From NCBI RefSeq assembly GCF_041379945.2, contig NZ_JBFTXJ020000007.1:124001-188000 (forward strand): a DNA stretch of 64,000 nt, written 5' to 3'. The position numbers and the translations under genes were made by a program. Below are positions 15,643 through 24,085 of the stretch, in pieces. The notes under the pieces are model-generated. The model ran no database searches and was not told the DNA's origin. It saw only the letters and a list, made by a program, of their open reading frames with translations. Position 1 is the stretch's first letter, and every line of letters starts with the position of its first letter. This DNA comes from Aneurinibacillus sp. REN35. Lineage in GTDB: Bacteria; Bacillota; Bacilli; Aneurinibacillales; Aneurinibacillaceae.

Positions 15643-16623
15643 CTATCTCGTTTTCAGGTCCCCATCTCCACAGAACTCTCTCATCCGCTCTTTTGTAGGG
15701 AGGTTTTCCCAATCCCCTTTAAATTGAGTAACCAGTGCTCCAACAACATTGCCTCTCCGCAAACATTGCTGCAAGGATTGTTTCTCAATAAAACTTGATA
15801 AAAATCCAGCAGCAAACCCATCTCCTGCTCCCACGGAATCCACAACCCTTTTTACTTCAACACCCGGTTCACTTATTTTTTCTAACTCACCATGTTCCGT
15901 CGTTGTATAGAGGACCGAGCCGCGTGCGCCCAGCTTCATAACGACATATTTCGGTCCAAGACGGAGTAGGCTTTGGGCAATTCGATCAGGCTCTGTTTCC
16001 CCTGTAATTAGCTTTCCTTCGTCAAGACCCGGTAGGATCAAGTCAGACAACTTTGCCAGCTCAAGGAATGTTTCTCTGGCCTCTTTTTCTCCCCATAACT
16101 TGTATCTCATATTTGGGTCAAAACTGATTTTTATCCCTTGCTTTTTTGCAAGATGTACCGCATGAAATATACATTCTCTCGCCTGCGGACTTAAGGCAGG
16201 AGTAATGCCTGTAAAATGGAAAAGCTCCGCCCCAGCAAAAATCTCTTCCGTTATTTCTGACGCATTCCACTGACTGGCAGCTGAATGTTTTCTGTAATAA
16301 TAAATGGTAGGGTCTAATTCACCGTTAATTTCTTTAAACATAATGCCCGTGGGATGTTCTTTATCCCTGATTACAGCAACGTCTACGTCTTCTCCCTTAA
16401 GAACCGATTGGATATAATCTCCAAACGGGTCAACACCTAAGCGACTTATCCATCTCGTTTTCACTCCCAGCCTCGTTAGCCCGATTGCAACATTTGATTC
16501 CGCACCAGCCAATGTTTTCGCCAAATACGGCATATATTGAATGCGGCCATCCTGGGGAGTTTGAAAGGAGACCATGGTTTCTCCTAAAGTGACAACCTTT
16601 GCATCAATATTAACTCCGCTCAT
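15643..16623 (-). CDS. kdgK: 2-keto-3-deoxygluconate kinase (PfkB family)
   Basis: 326 residues of the PfkB ribokinase fold. An early GE..V.F pattern (LGETMVSF) precedes LAGAESNVAIGLTRLG, and the C-terminal signature VDSVGAGDGFAAGF carries the catalytic Asp and anion hole. The overall pattern and the pairing with KDPG aldolase indicate KDG kinase, making 2-keto-3-deoxy-6-phosphogluconate from ATP. It overlaps the aldolase gene by 14 bases; AAAGGGTG lies 6 nt before its ATG. Other PfkB sugar kinases are possible on sequence alone; the context favours KDG. Confidence 0.87.
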   Translation of the reverse strand: MSGVNIDAKVVTLGETMVSFQTPQDGRIQYMPYLAKTLAGAESNVAIGLTRLGVKTRWISRLGVDPFGDYIQSVLKGEDVDVAVIRDKEHPTGIMFKEINGELDPTIYYYRKHSAASQWNASEITEEIFAGAELFHFTGITPALSPQARECIFHAVHLAKKQGIKISFDPNMRYKLWGEKEARETFLELAKLSDLILPGLDEGKLITGETEPDRIAQSLLRLGPKYVVMKLGARGSVLYTTTEHGELEKISEPGVEVKRVVDSVGAGDGFAAGFLSSFIEKQSLQQCLRRGNVVGALVTQFKGDWENLPTKERMREFCGDGDLKTR

Positions 16624-17254
16624 TTTTTACACCCTTTATATTCTCTAAAAATAAAGCCGCTTTTTCAGTAATACTTTTGAAATCACCCTGTTTAATTGCG
16701 GTCTTATCTATTAAGCTGCCCCCGACACCAACCCCTACCGCTCCTGCTTTAATAAAAGCAGCTACATTTTCAGGGGTAATGCCTCCCACAGCAACCATTG
16801 GAATATGAGATAGCGGTCCTTGCAATTCTTTGATATAGGTACTTCCCAGGCTGCTGGTAGGAAACACCTTTACCATCCTCGCCCCAGCTTTATAGGCATG
16901 TACGACTTCAGAAGGTGTCATGACACCAGGTAAAATGCCAATAGTATGATCCAATGCAAATTGGATGACCTCTTCATCCACGTTAGGCGTTATAAAATAC
17001 GTTGCGCCTGCGCTATATGCTCGTTGGGCTGTTTCTACGTCCAGTACCGTACCGGCGCCGATCAATAGCTTGCCCTCAAATTGCTCATTCAGCAGTGAAA
17101 TCATCTCAGAAGCATCTTTCGTATTCATCGTCACTTCAACCAATCGAATCCCACCATCATAGAGAGCTTGTGCCAATGGAAGAATATCATTTTTTTCTAT
17201 TCCTCTAACGATAGAAATTAAATGGTTTTCCATTACTGCATCATATACATTCAT
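16610..17254 (-). CDS. kdgA: KDPG (KHG/KDPG) aldolase
   Basis: About 214 residues, the usual size. The class I aldolase features are visible: VEVTMNT with the catalytic Glu, and the Schiff-base lysine in ARMVKVFPTSSLG, followed by GGITPENV in the phosphate site. It splits KDPG into pyruvate and glyceraldehyde-3-phosphate. The ATG at 17254 is chosen because AAAGGGTG lies 6 nt upstream; a GTG nine bases earlier lies in that site. It is coupled to the kinase gene and gives a firm marker that the operon ends in the lower Entner-Doudoroff reactions. Confidence 0.93.
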   Translation of the reverse strand: MNVYDAVMENHLISIVRGIEKNDILPLAQALYDGGIRLVEVTMNTKDASEMISLLNEQFEGKLLIGAGTVLDVETAQRAYSAGATYFITPNVDEEVIQFALDHTIGILPGVMTPSEVVHAYKAGARMVKVFPTSSLGSTYIKELQGPLSHIPMVAVGGITPENVAAFIKAGAVGVGVGGSLIDKTAIKQGDFKSITEKAALFLENIKGVKNERS

Positions 17255-17267
17255 ATGGTTCACCCTT

Positions 17268-18416
17268 TTACTTGATTATAATATCCAAAAGCTGATCGAT
17301 TTCCTCTTTTGTATTGTAGAAATGAGGTGAAATTCTCAACCCATTTCGTTTATTCACAATAATGTTTTTCTGCTTAAGCCTTTCAAAGCAATCATCGACG
17401 TCAGAACATTGAAGCAAGAGAATGTGCGATTGATTTGCCTCATCAAAATTCGATAGGCACGTAACATTCCCCAAGCGAGACACACAGCTCCGTATATAAT
17501 TTGCAAGCTCCATGACCTGATGGTAGATTATGTGACTGCCAACTTCATTGAGTAAATCCAGCCCTTTATGGACGCCTCTGATAGCGGAAAAGTTTAAATT
17601 CCCCGTTTCAAAGCGCCGGCTTGTTTGCGATAAATTAAAATCATATGTTGAATAATTAAATTTATCTTCCATGCTTGTCCAGCTAACAAAAGGAGGGTCG
17701 ATGCTATCCAGCATTTTTTTACTGCAGTATACAAACCCCAAGCCGTCCGGGCCGCATAACCACTTGAAGAATCCACTCACTAAAAAATCAATTTGAAGTT
17801 CTTCTACATCAATTTTCTGTACTCCCAGCCCTTGAATCGCATCTACAACGAAGAAAATATCATGCTGTTTACATAGGTTTGAAATAACTTTCAAATCATT
17901 TTTAAATCCATTTCCAGCCTCAACAAAGCTCAGACTGATCAATTTTGTCTTTTTGTCTACCAATCTTTCCATATCTGATATAGACAATCTTCCGTCTTTA
18001 TTTCTCACAAAGCGAACTTCGATGCCCTTGTGCTGCAAATTCATCCATGGGTACACATTTGAAGGAAACTCTAAATCAGAAATAATTACATTGTCTCCTC
18101 TTTGAAGCGGGAGTCCTTGAGCAAGCAGATTTAGCCCCATCGAGGTATTTTGAGTAAATGAAATTTCATCTGGATGGCTTCCAATCAATGCGGCAACTTT
18201 ACTGCGAACCATCTCTACTTCATCCCACCACGCATCAAAAGCTGCACCATGAAGCGACCGGAATTCATGAAAGGATGCTATCGAATCTCTTACCCTGGTC
18301 GGAAGCGGCGACATAGCAGCGTTATCTAAGTAAATATATTCTCTCGTAATCGGAAACTCTGACTCCCGCCAAGCGTTTACGTCAAACTGAGTTACCGCCC
18401 TGTTGATCGCACTCAA
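17268..18416 (-). CDS. Class V-fold PLP-dependent enzyme (candidate amino-sugar-acid ammonia-lyase)
   Basis: 382 residues of the class V aminotransferase fold (NifS/isopenicillin epimerase-like). Visible are YLDNAAMSPLP at the start, FTQNTSMGLNLLA in the cofactor phosphate region, VVDAIQGLG with the cofactor-binding Asp, and the Schiff-base lysine in SGFFKWLCGPDGLGF. There is no catalytic Cys loop of the desulfurase type. Family members desulfurate, transaminate, epimerise or eliminate. Next to RidA and KDG kinase, loss of ammonia from an amino-sugar acid to give KDG is a plausible reaction, not shown by the sequence. It starts at a TTG 6 nt after GGAGG and overlaps the ribosome site with the M20 stop. 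Confidence 0.85.
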   Translation of the reverse strand: MSAINRAVTQFDVNAWRESEFPITREYIYLDNAAMSPLPTRVRDSIASFHEFRSLHGAAFDAWWDEVEMVRSKVAALIGSHPDEISFTQNTSMGLNLLAQGLPLQRGDNVIISDLEFPSNVYPWMNLQHKGIEVRFVRNKDGRLSISDMERLVDKKTKLISLSFVEAGNGFKNDLKVISNLCKQHDIFFVVDAIQGLGVQKIDVEELQIDFLVSGFFKWLCGPDGLGFVYCSKKMLDSIDPPFVSWTSMEDKFNYSTYDFNLSQTSRRFETGNLNFSAIRGVHKGLDLLNEVGSHIIYHQVMELANYIRSCVSRLGNVTCLSNFDEANQSHILLLQCSDVDDCFERLKQKNIIVNKRNGLRISPHFYNTKEEIDQLLDIIIK

Positions 18417-18417
18417 G

Positions 18418-19620
18418 CTATTCCTCCTCCCTAAAATAGGTGTGGAAGTGTAAAATCAATGTTTTATATATTTCTGCAGCTTTTAAAACCTCGCTAATCT
18501 CAATGAACTCATCTTTCGTATGAGCTTGGCTGATACTGCCTGGGCCAAATACGATCGTTGGAATATGGCGCATTGCAATTTTGCTGGCATCGGTTCCAAA
18601 TGGCACTCCATACATATCGCTATCTTCCCCCAGCTTGCTCATCGTATCAGTCATGGATCTGACAATAGGAGAATGCCTATCCGTTTCTAGGGATGGATCA
18701 ATTAAATATGGATACTCGATAGAAACGTAGGGATGGAATGCACCGTCTATATTTTCCATTATCGCTTGCTTTATTTCTAGGTAGGCTTCCTCCCAATGCT
18801 CCCCGGGTAATAATCTGCGATCCACATCAATTACGCATCGATCCGGAACAATGTTTACCTGGGTCCCGCCCTGGATCGTTGTCACACTCATCGTTGCTTT
18901 TCCGCATAACGTATGATTTCGTTCACGTAGCATTGGCACTATATGTTTATGGATCGTTTGTATGATATCTGACATGATATAGATTGCATTGATTCCATCT
19001 TGCGGATTGGCGCTGTGCACCGACTCTCCAGTTGTCACGATTTTAAAGCGAATACTTCCTTTTGTAGCAGCTACTACCTTCAATTCGGTTGGCTCTCCTG
19101 CCACCGCACCATCTGCTTCTACTTTCATATCTACTAATCTATCAACTCCGCGATGAAGGTGTTCTTCATCCACCGTGGCTGCTACATGCACATTAATCGG
19201 AAGGTTTCCATTCGTTTCTTCAAGTGCCATCTCAAGGCCACAAATCATCGCTGCTAACTGTCCCTTTGCATCGCAGCTCCCTCTTCCATATAGTTTTCCG
19301 TCTTTCACACATGCTGTGAATGGCGCTATCGTCATTTCATCCACACGTACGGTATCTGTATGTGTCTCCAATAACAAGGTCTTTTTCATAGGGTCCCGGC
19401 CTGTCTTAATATAAACATTAGGCCGATTCGGCAGGATCTCCTCTTGTGCCACATCCAATGTAAATGGATGGTTTCGAAAGTACTGGCACAAATAATCGGC
19501 CATGCTTTGTTCTCCGTGAAGATCCTGAAGCGGGCCGTCTCCAGGATTAATGCTTGGTATCGAAACCATGTCAGATAATAGATGTATCAATCTCGTTTCG
19601 CGCTCGATGTCTTTATCCAT
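18418..19620 (-). CDS. M20 family deacylase (ArgE/DapE-like)
   Basis: About 400 residues of the M20 di-zinc amidohydrolase fold. Metal ligands can be seen in LLETHTDTV (His), GRGSCDAKGQLAA (bridging Asp), VDEEHLHRG (catalytic Glu and ligand) and the late FGPGSISQAHTKDEFI (His). A dimerisation lid follows the VAGEPTEL motif. Members remove acyl groups from N-acyl amino acids. In this operon, deacetylation of an N-acetylated amino-sugar acid is the best fit by position. The start is ambiguous: ATG at 19620 is used, and a GTG at 19641 would add seven residues. It leads directly into the PLP enzyme gene. Confidence 0.86.
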   Translation of the reverse strand: MDKDIERETRLIHLLSDMVSIPSINPGDGPLQDLHGEQSMADYLCQYFRNHPFTLDVAQEEILPNRPNVYIKTGRDPMKKTLLLETHTDTVRVDEMTIAPFTACVKDGKLYGRGSCDAKGQLAAMICGLEMALEETNGNLPINVHVAATVDEEHLHRGVDRLVDMKVEADGAVAGEPTELKVVAATKGSIRFKIVTTGESVHSANPQDGINAIYIMSDIIQTIHKHIVPMLRERNHTLCGKATMSVTTIQGGTQVNIVPDRCVIDVDRRLLPGEHWEEAYLEIKQAIMENIDGAFHPYVSIEYPYLIDPSLETDRHSPIVRSMTDTMSKLGEDSDMYGVPFGTDASKIAMRHIPTIVFGPGSISQAHTKDEFIEISEVLKAAEIYKTLILHFHTYFREEE

Positions 19621-19649
19621 TATGTCCACTGTCCTTATCACGTATATTG

Positions 19650-20645
19650 TTATAATTCAATAGGCTGCCCCGTTTGTGCTGACTTGATTAGTAACTGCGC
19701 AAGTTCGATTCCTTGAACCGCTTCGTCCCCTCGAATAGATGTTGGTTTTTCGTTATTCTCTATAAGCGAAATAAAGTAATCCAGTTCATTTTTAAGCGCT
19801 CCTGTTGATGTGCCAAATATCTCCGGCCATAATGTGACATCCGGCGTTTCCAATTTGTTATTCACAGCCAGTCGCAAATGAGTACCAGGATATTCAAGCG
19901 CAACTCTTCCTGCTGACGTCATCATTTCAAGCCGCACATCAAGATATTGTCCCAGATGATTTGGTAGGGTCCATTGTGTTTCAAAGGTCGCAATTATTCC
20001 ATTGGAAAACTCAACAATTCCCCAGAAAATATCTGGATTTTTATATTCAGGTGACGTCTTTCTTTCCACTGCATACACTTTTTTTACAGTTGATTGCACA
20101 TACCATAGAGTAATATCAATGTCATGGGCTAATGCCATAAAAACAGGGTGTGTCCTGGAGTGAAGTCCAAACCGCTCTCTCGGCACATTCCTTCTAGCGT
20201 AAATCGAATAAATATCGCCAAGTTCACCGGACTCCAATTTTTGTTTAATCGTATAATAGCTCGCATCATAGCGTAATAAGTGGCCTGGAAGCAAAATAAC
20301 ATCCTGTTTTTCTGCGATCGCTACCATTTCTCTTGCTTCTTCTGCCTCTAATGAAATGGGCTTTTCGATTAACACATGCTTCTTTGCCTCAAGGCACTGA
20401 ATAGTAAGCGGATGATGCGATTCTTCTGAGGTTGCAATAATAACCCCATACACATTTTTATCTGCTAAAACGGTCTCAATATTGTCTGTATAGTGTGCAG
20501 CTGCAAAACGATCCGCTACTTTTTTTGCCTGCTCTATTGATTTATCGCATATATAGAGAAGCTCTACCTTTCCCATTTGCGAAAGAATCTTAGCATGGTT
20601 CTGTCCGAATTCCCCGACTCCTACAACCGCTATTCCAATTTTCAT
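19650..20645 (-). CDS. Gfo/Idh/MocA family sugar dehydrogenase
   Basis: 331 residues: a Rossmann domain with VVGVGEFGQNHAKI at the N-terminus, the family motif LIEKPISLEAEEA near residue 95, and ALAHDIDITLWYV holding the conserved Asp/His of the active site. Members oxidise sugars, inositols or amino sugars with NAD(P). In this operon it could oxidise C1 of an N-acetyl amino sugar to the lactone. The ATG at 20645 has AGGCAGG 8 nt upstream. It lies about 29 nt before the M20 gene. Confidence 0.88.
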   Translation of the reverse strand: MKIGIAVVGVGEFGQNHAKILSQMGKVELLYICDKSIEQAKKVADRFAAAHYTDNIETVLADKNVYGVIIATSEESHHPLTIQCLEAKKHVLIEKPISLEAEEAREMVAIAEKQDVILLPGHLLRYDASYYTIKQKLESGELGDIYSIYARRNVPRERFGLHSRTHPVFMALAHDIDITLWYVQSTVKKVYAVERKTSPEYKNPDIFWGIVEFSNGIIATFETQWTLPNHLGQYLDVRLEMMTSAGRVALEYPGTHLRLAVNNKLETPDVTLWPEIFGTSTGALKNELDYFISLIENNEKPTSIRGDEAVQGIELAQLLIKSAQTGQPIEL

Positions 20646-20706
20646 CGTCATAACCTGCCTTCATGTGAATCTGAACAGGGCATACTCGTGTATGCCCTGT
20701 TCTATA

Positions 20707-22197
20707 TTAGAGTTCTTTGTCTGCTGCTGAAAGCTTCGAAAAGAAGTTGTCCACTCTTTTTTGTTCAACAGTATTTCTAGATGTAACCAAGCTAATGATG
20801 ATTCCCATCGTCAGAGCTGTTAAAGTACTAGTCGCAGTCGTGATCGCTAAGTTCTGAATTCCACCGACACCCATTCCAACGGAGGATACAATTCCACCCG
20901 CAATCGTTCCGCTTAAAATAGCTGCTAATGCACCCTTGGCATTCATTTTTCTCCAGAACACCGCTAAACAGATAATAATAAAGATAGGCATATCCGTAAT
21001 AGCGATAATCGTTAAGATCGAATTAATTACCCCACCCAGCTTCGGTACTAAAAACGCCCACGCAGTCCCAATCACACAGAGAACAATCGTTGCCATACGA
21101 GTAACCTTTAAGTAATGCTTTTCAGACAGATTCGGTCTAGCCTTTTTGTAAAAATCTTCTGTAAATAGAGAGGATGCTCCACACAATGCCGAATCCGCCG
21201 TTGACATTCCGGCAGCCAATAGAGAGGAGAAAAAGATCCCTACCGCTCCTACAGGCAAAAGCTGCAAATAAATTTCCGGCCCGATCATATCCGGATTCAT
21301 GTTTTTTACTGTCTCAGGATCAAGCATGACCCTCGCTGCAAGACCAGGGATGATTTCCATAATCGCCATAGGAATAGCTAGCACTGCCGCAAAAAGCATG
21401 CCCCACCTTGCTACGTTAACCGTCTTTGCTCCCAATCCGCGCTGCATAACAAACTGGCTGGTAATAAAATACGGGAAGCCTAACACCGTTAAGGCAATAA
21501 TCCACGGCCAACCCGTCGCACTTGCTGCTGATGGTACCCAGTCAACTAGATTCGCAGGTACAGATTCAACGAGACCACTCAACCCGTTAAAGTGACTTAA
21601 AATATAAATGGACCCTATAAACAGCCCCGCCCACATCAGAACGAATTGAATCGCATCCGTAATAACGACAGAGACGATTCCACCAATAAAGGTCAAAGCT
21701 AGCACCAATACCGCCATTAGAAGGATCATATAATTAACCGAAACATCCAATATTAAACTCAAAATAAGCGCTGAAGCAAAAACGGTTACGCCATATCGAT
21801 TAAATGTATCAGCCAAAATCCACAGGATACTGATTAATCCTCTATTTACACCGTTATATCTATCTTCGAAAATTTCAGACATCGTATGGTAGCGCAGCTT
21901 TCGATAGATCGGAATAAAAAATACGGCTGCCGCTACACACGCCATGGCATTCCAAGCGAGCCATACTACGGAAATTCCCGAACCATAAACCATACCCGGC
22001 TTTCCAACAAGGCTCCATGTGGAAAAATTAGTGGCCCCAAAAGTTGCTGCTAAAATAAAAGGGCCGAAGGAGCGTCCACCTATGGAGAAATCTTCATATC
22101 CGGAAACTCTCTTTGAAACATACCAGCCTATAAAAAGAGTTCCGATGATATAAAGAACTATAATCGCTAGATCGATACTAGAAATTCCTAGATTCAT
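20707..22197 (-). CDS. Sodium:solute symporter (SSS family)
   Basis: 496 residues with about thirteen helices. SSS landmarks: YEDFSIGGRSFGP after helix 1, GATNFSTWSLVGKPG in helix 2 and the SSLLAAGMSTADSALCGASSLF segment in helix 8, which carries sodium-site serines. It would import the operon's substrate with Na+. It overlaps the stop of the small membrane protein gene upstream by 20 bases, indicating coupling. The last helix is followed by a short charged tail. Confidence 0.9.
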   Translation of the reverse strand: MNLGISSIDLAIIVLYIIGTLFIGWYVSKRVSGYEDFSIGGRSFGPFILAATFGATNFSTWSLVGKPGMVYGSGISVVWLAWNAMACVAAAVFFIPIYRKLRYHTMSEIFEDRYNGVNRGLISILWILADTFNRYGVTVFASALILSLILDVSVNYMILLMAVLVLALTFIGGIVSVVITDAIQFVLMWAGLFIGSIYILSHFNGLSGLVESVPANLVDWVPSAASATGWPWIIALTVLGFPYFITSQFVMQRGLGAKTVNVARWGMLFAAVLAIPMAIMEIIPGLAARVMLDPETVKNMNPDMIGPEIYLQLLPVGAVGIFFSSLLAAGMSTADSALCGASSLFTEDFYKKARPNLSEKHYLKVTRMATIVLCVIGTAWAFLVPKLGGVINSILTIIAITDMPIFIIICLAVFWRKMNAKGALAAILSGTIAGGIVSSVGMGVGGIQNLAITTATSTLTALTMGIIISLVTSRNTVEQKRVDNFFSKLSAADKEL

Positions 22198-22540
22198 TCA
22201 ATTCACTCCTTGGGCGCTCAACTTCTGTAATCGCTAACATTACTTTCAGTACTTCATTGCGAATAACTGCTGCAAATCCCCCAACAAACCACAGCACAAA
22301 GGAACCCAGCACAATTGGTGTAACAACTTCAGATGGAAGAGCCGCTCTTAAAAAGAGGCCGGCTATGAATAAGATAAAAGAGACAATCATCAGCCCCATC
22401 CCCCATCTTGCCTTGGTCTTCGGCGGTTTCGATGGTTGTAAAAAGAGAATCTTGCCTCTCATTTCCATGATGGGTCCAACGATCATAAGTAACCCTGAAG
22501 CTACTATCGACAAAATGATAATACCGCCCCAAAAATCCAT
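22178..22540 (-). CDS. Small three-helix membrane protein coupled to the symporter
   Basis: 120 residues with three hydrophobic helices (about residues 4-25, 47-67 and 73-93) and a positively charged loop. No family is recognised. The 20-base overlap with the symporter gene and the same orientation suggest a partner or small subunit of the symporter, as small membrane proteins do for some SSS and TRAP-type carriers. This is inference. The ATG at 22540 follows GGGGGAAATAAAG. Confidence 0.6.
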   Translation of the reverse strand: MDFWGGIIILSIVASGLLMIVGPIMEMRGKILFLQPSKPPKTKARWGMGLMIVSFILFIAGLFLRAALPSEVVTPIVLGSFVLWFVGGFAAVIRNEVLKVMLAITEVERPRSELNESRNF

Positions 22541-22564
22541 CTTTATTTCCCCCTTTTGCTGTTA

Positions 22565-23047
22565 CTACTCCACTTCCACAATCATTTCGATTTCTACGGG
22601 TGTATTAAATGGCAGTTCGTTAGATGAAATAGCGGAACGCGCATGCTTTCCTGCCTCTCCGAATACCTCTTCTAATAATTTGGAAGCACCATTTATCACA
22701 TAGGGCTGCTCAACAAACCCTGGTGCGCTATTTACGAAGCCAAGTAATTTCACAACTTTTTTAACTCGATCTAGGTTGCCCAAATGACCTTTTAAAACCG
22801 CCAGACAATTAATCATTGTTTGACGAGCAGCTTCCTGTCCCTGCTCGACGGTTAAATCCTTCCCCACTTTTCCTTCATAGATTAATACTCCATCCTTACG
22901 GCAATCCTGGCCAGAAGTATACACCAGATTGCCCGTTTGCTGCGCTGGAATATAAATAGCTGCAGGCTTTGGAACTTCCGGTAATTCGATTCCCAGCTCT
23001 TTTAATCTCTTCTCAATGCGGCTTTCATTTGACGTAGTGTTTTTCAT
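22565..23047 (-). CDS. RidA family enamine/imine deaminase
   Basis: 160 residues, about 30 longer than classic RidA because of an N-terminal extension. The core shows YTSGQDCRKDGV, the dimer-trimer helix region and the C-terminal ARSAISSNELPFNTPVEIE, with the arginine needed for imine hydrolysis. RidA proteins hydrolyse enamines and imines released by PLP enzymes. That fits the class V PLP enzyme in the same operon. GGAGAG lies 8 nt before the ATG. The gene follows the regulator by 42 nt. Confidence 0.9.
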   Translation of the reverse strand: MKNTTSNESRIEKRLKELGIELPEVPKPAAIYIPAQQTGNLVYTSGQDCRKDGVLIYEGKVGKDLTVEQGQEAARQTMINCLAVLKGHLGNLDRVKKVVKLLGFVNSAPGFVEQPYVINGASKLLEEVFGEAGKHARSAISSNELPFNTPVEIEMIVEVE

Positions 23048-23089
23048 ATCTAAATCTCTCCTATACTTTATTTATCTATATAAAATCAG

Positions 23090-23770
23090 CTATATAAGCG
23101 GACGTTCCTTCTGCTTCCTATCCTCTTCCTCACGCACCAGATCAAGATACGTATACAGCGTATATTTAGAGATATCAAAGTACGTGCACACCTTATCACT
23201 GGACTTTTTAATCAGAAACGCACCTTTTTGGTCCAGATACTTTATGCCTTTCATCTTGTCTTCCTTCAACATCAACGCCACAGGCTTCCCTACATGCTCC
23301 TGTGCCTCCTGAAGCAAATGATCCAACAATTCATTTACATCATTTACAAAGAACTCTTTTACCTCTTTATTGATCTCTCTTACCTGCGCGAATTCGTGGA
23401 TCGTCTTCTCCGCCATAATTAAATCGGTGATGTCTAAGTTAATACAAATACAGCCTATCGGCACATTGTTTGAATTTCTAATATACATTGTTGTAGAGCG
23501 GAGGACTCTTCCTGCTTTCGTTTGTGTTACATAATTATGTTTATCTCCCTCTCGATCCGTACCCCTGAGTACTTCCAAGCCAAGATTGGTTCCGGAATCT
23601 CCAACCTTTCTGCCTGTTACGTGTCCGTTTTCAATGGAAACAATAACACTGCCGACTTCTTCAAAATTCGATAAGTCCAGTAACACTACCTCACAGTTTT
23701 GTCCAAACTGATTTGCAATTCCTTTTATGATGCCTTGTAAAAGAGGCAACTCATCTTTAATGTTTTCCAA
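23090..23770 (-). CDS. YheO/DauR-like PAS-HTH transcriptional regulator
   Basis: 226 residues. An N-terminal PAS-like YheO domain (GIIKGIANQFGQNCEVVLLDLS near residue 14 onward; VPIGCICINLDIT) is followed by a helical linker and a C-terminal helix-turn-helix in SDKVCTYFDISKYTLYTYL. DauR of Pseudomonas, a family member, controls D-arginine use; most members are unstudied. It is the first gene of the catabolic operon, so it likely senses the pathway substrate and controls its own promoter, which carries a 20-bp inverted repeat. The start is TTG, with AGGAGG 9 nt upstream. Confidence 0.85.
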   Translation of the reverse strand: MENIKDELPLLQGIIKGIANQFGQNCEVVLLDLSNFEEVGSVIVSIENGHVTGRKVGDSGTNLGLEVLRGTDREGDKHNYVTQTKAGRVLRSTTMYIRNSNNVPIGCICINLDITDLIMAEKTIHEFAQVREINKEVKEFFVNDVNELLDHLLQEAQEHVGKPVALMLKEDKMKGIKYLDQKGAFLIKKSSDKVCTYFDISKYTLYTYLDLVREEEDRKQKERPLI

Positions 23771-23822
23771 GGATCTGCTCCTCCTAAAGTTTATATTGAT
23801 ATTTTCAAACTATTTATAATTG

Positions 23823-23851
23823 ATTATAATTAAAAATTTTTAGCTAATCAA
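23823..23851 (-). promoter_or_regulatory. Sigma-A promoter of the catabolic operon
   Basis: Minus strand TTGATT (23846-23851), exactly 17 bp, TATAAT (23823-23828). It lies about 50 nt before the TTG start of the regulator gene. Confidence 0.75.
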
Positions 23852-23892
23852 CAGAAAAAAAATTATTATACCTAATTTTTTTTCTGTTGATT
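23846..23892. repeat. Perfect 20-bp inverted repeat (candidate operator) at the catabolic operon promoter
   Basis: Left arm 23846-23865 and right arm 23873-23892 are exact reverse complements (outer AATCAACAG, inner A8/T8 and TTA/TAA) around a 7-nt centre. The left end coincides with the -35 hexamer, so a bound regulator would block or recruit RNA polymerase. Confidence 0.7.
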
Positions 23893-23969
23893 GGTGATAG
23901 AGGTAAGATCAAAGACATAACTTCTATTTGAAACTCTGTAGTTTGGTAATTCGGGGATGTGAGAATCAC

Positions 23970-24006
23970 AAAAAAGCACCTGCCCATTACTCAGCAGATG
24001 CCTTTT
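23970..24006 (-). terminator. Terminator of the DUF6933-like gene
   Basis: Minus strand GCATCTGC pairs with GCAGGTGC (one G-U pair) and runs into TTTTTT. Almost the same hairpin recurs at 24663-24697. Confidence 0.75.
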
Positions 24007-24085
24007 GCTTTACGAAGTTTTAGCCACGACAATAAAAAAATCTAGAATAAGCTCATCTGCTTCATTTTTTTACTCACCAACGCTC

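Noticed and set aside
22565-23770. Reading the operon as D-amino-acid catabolism because of DauR-like and RidA genes
   Set aside because: KDG kinase and KDPG aldolase at the other end of the same operon would have no role; an amino-sugar acid explains more genes. It remains the main alternative.
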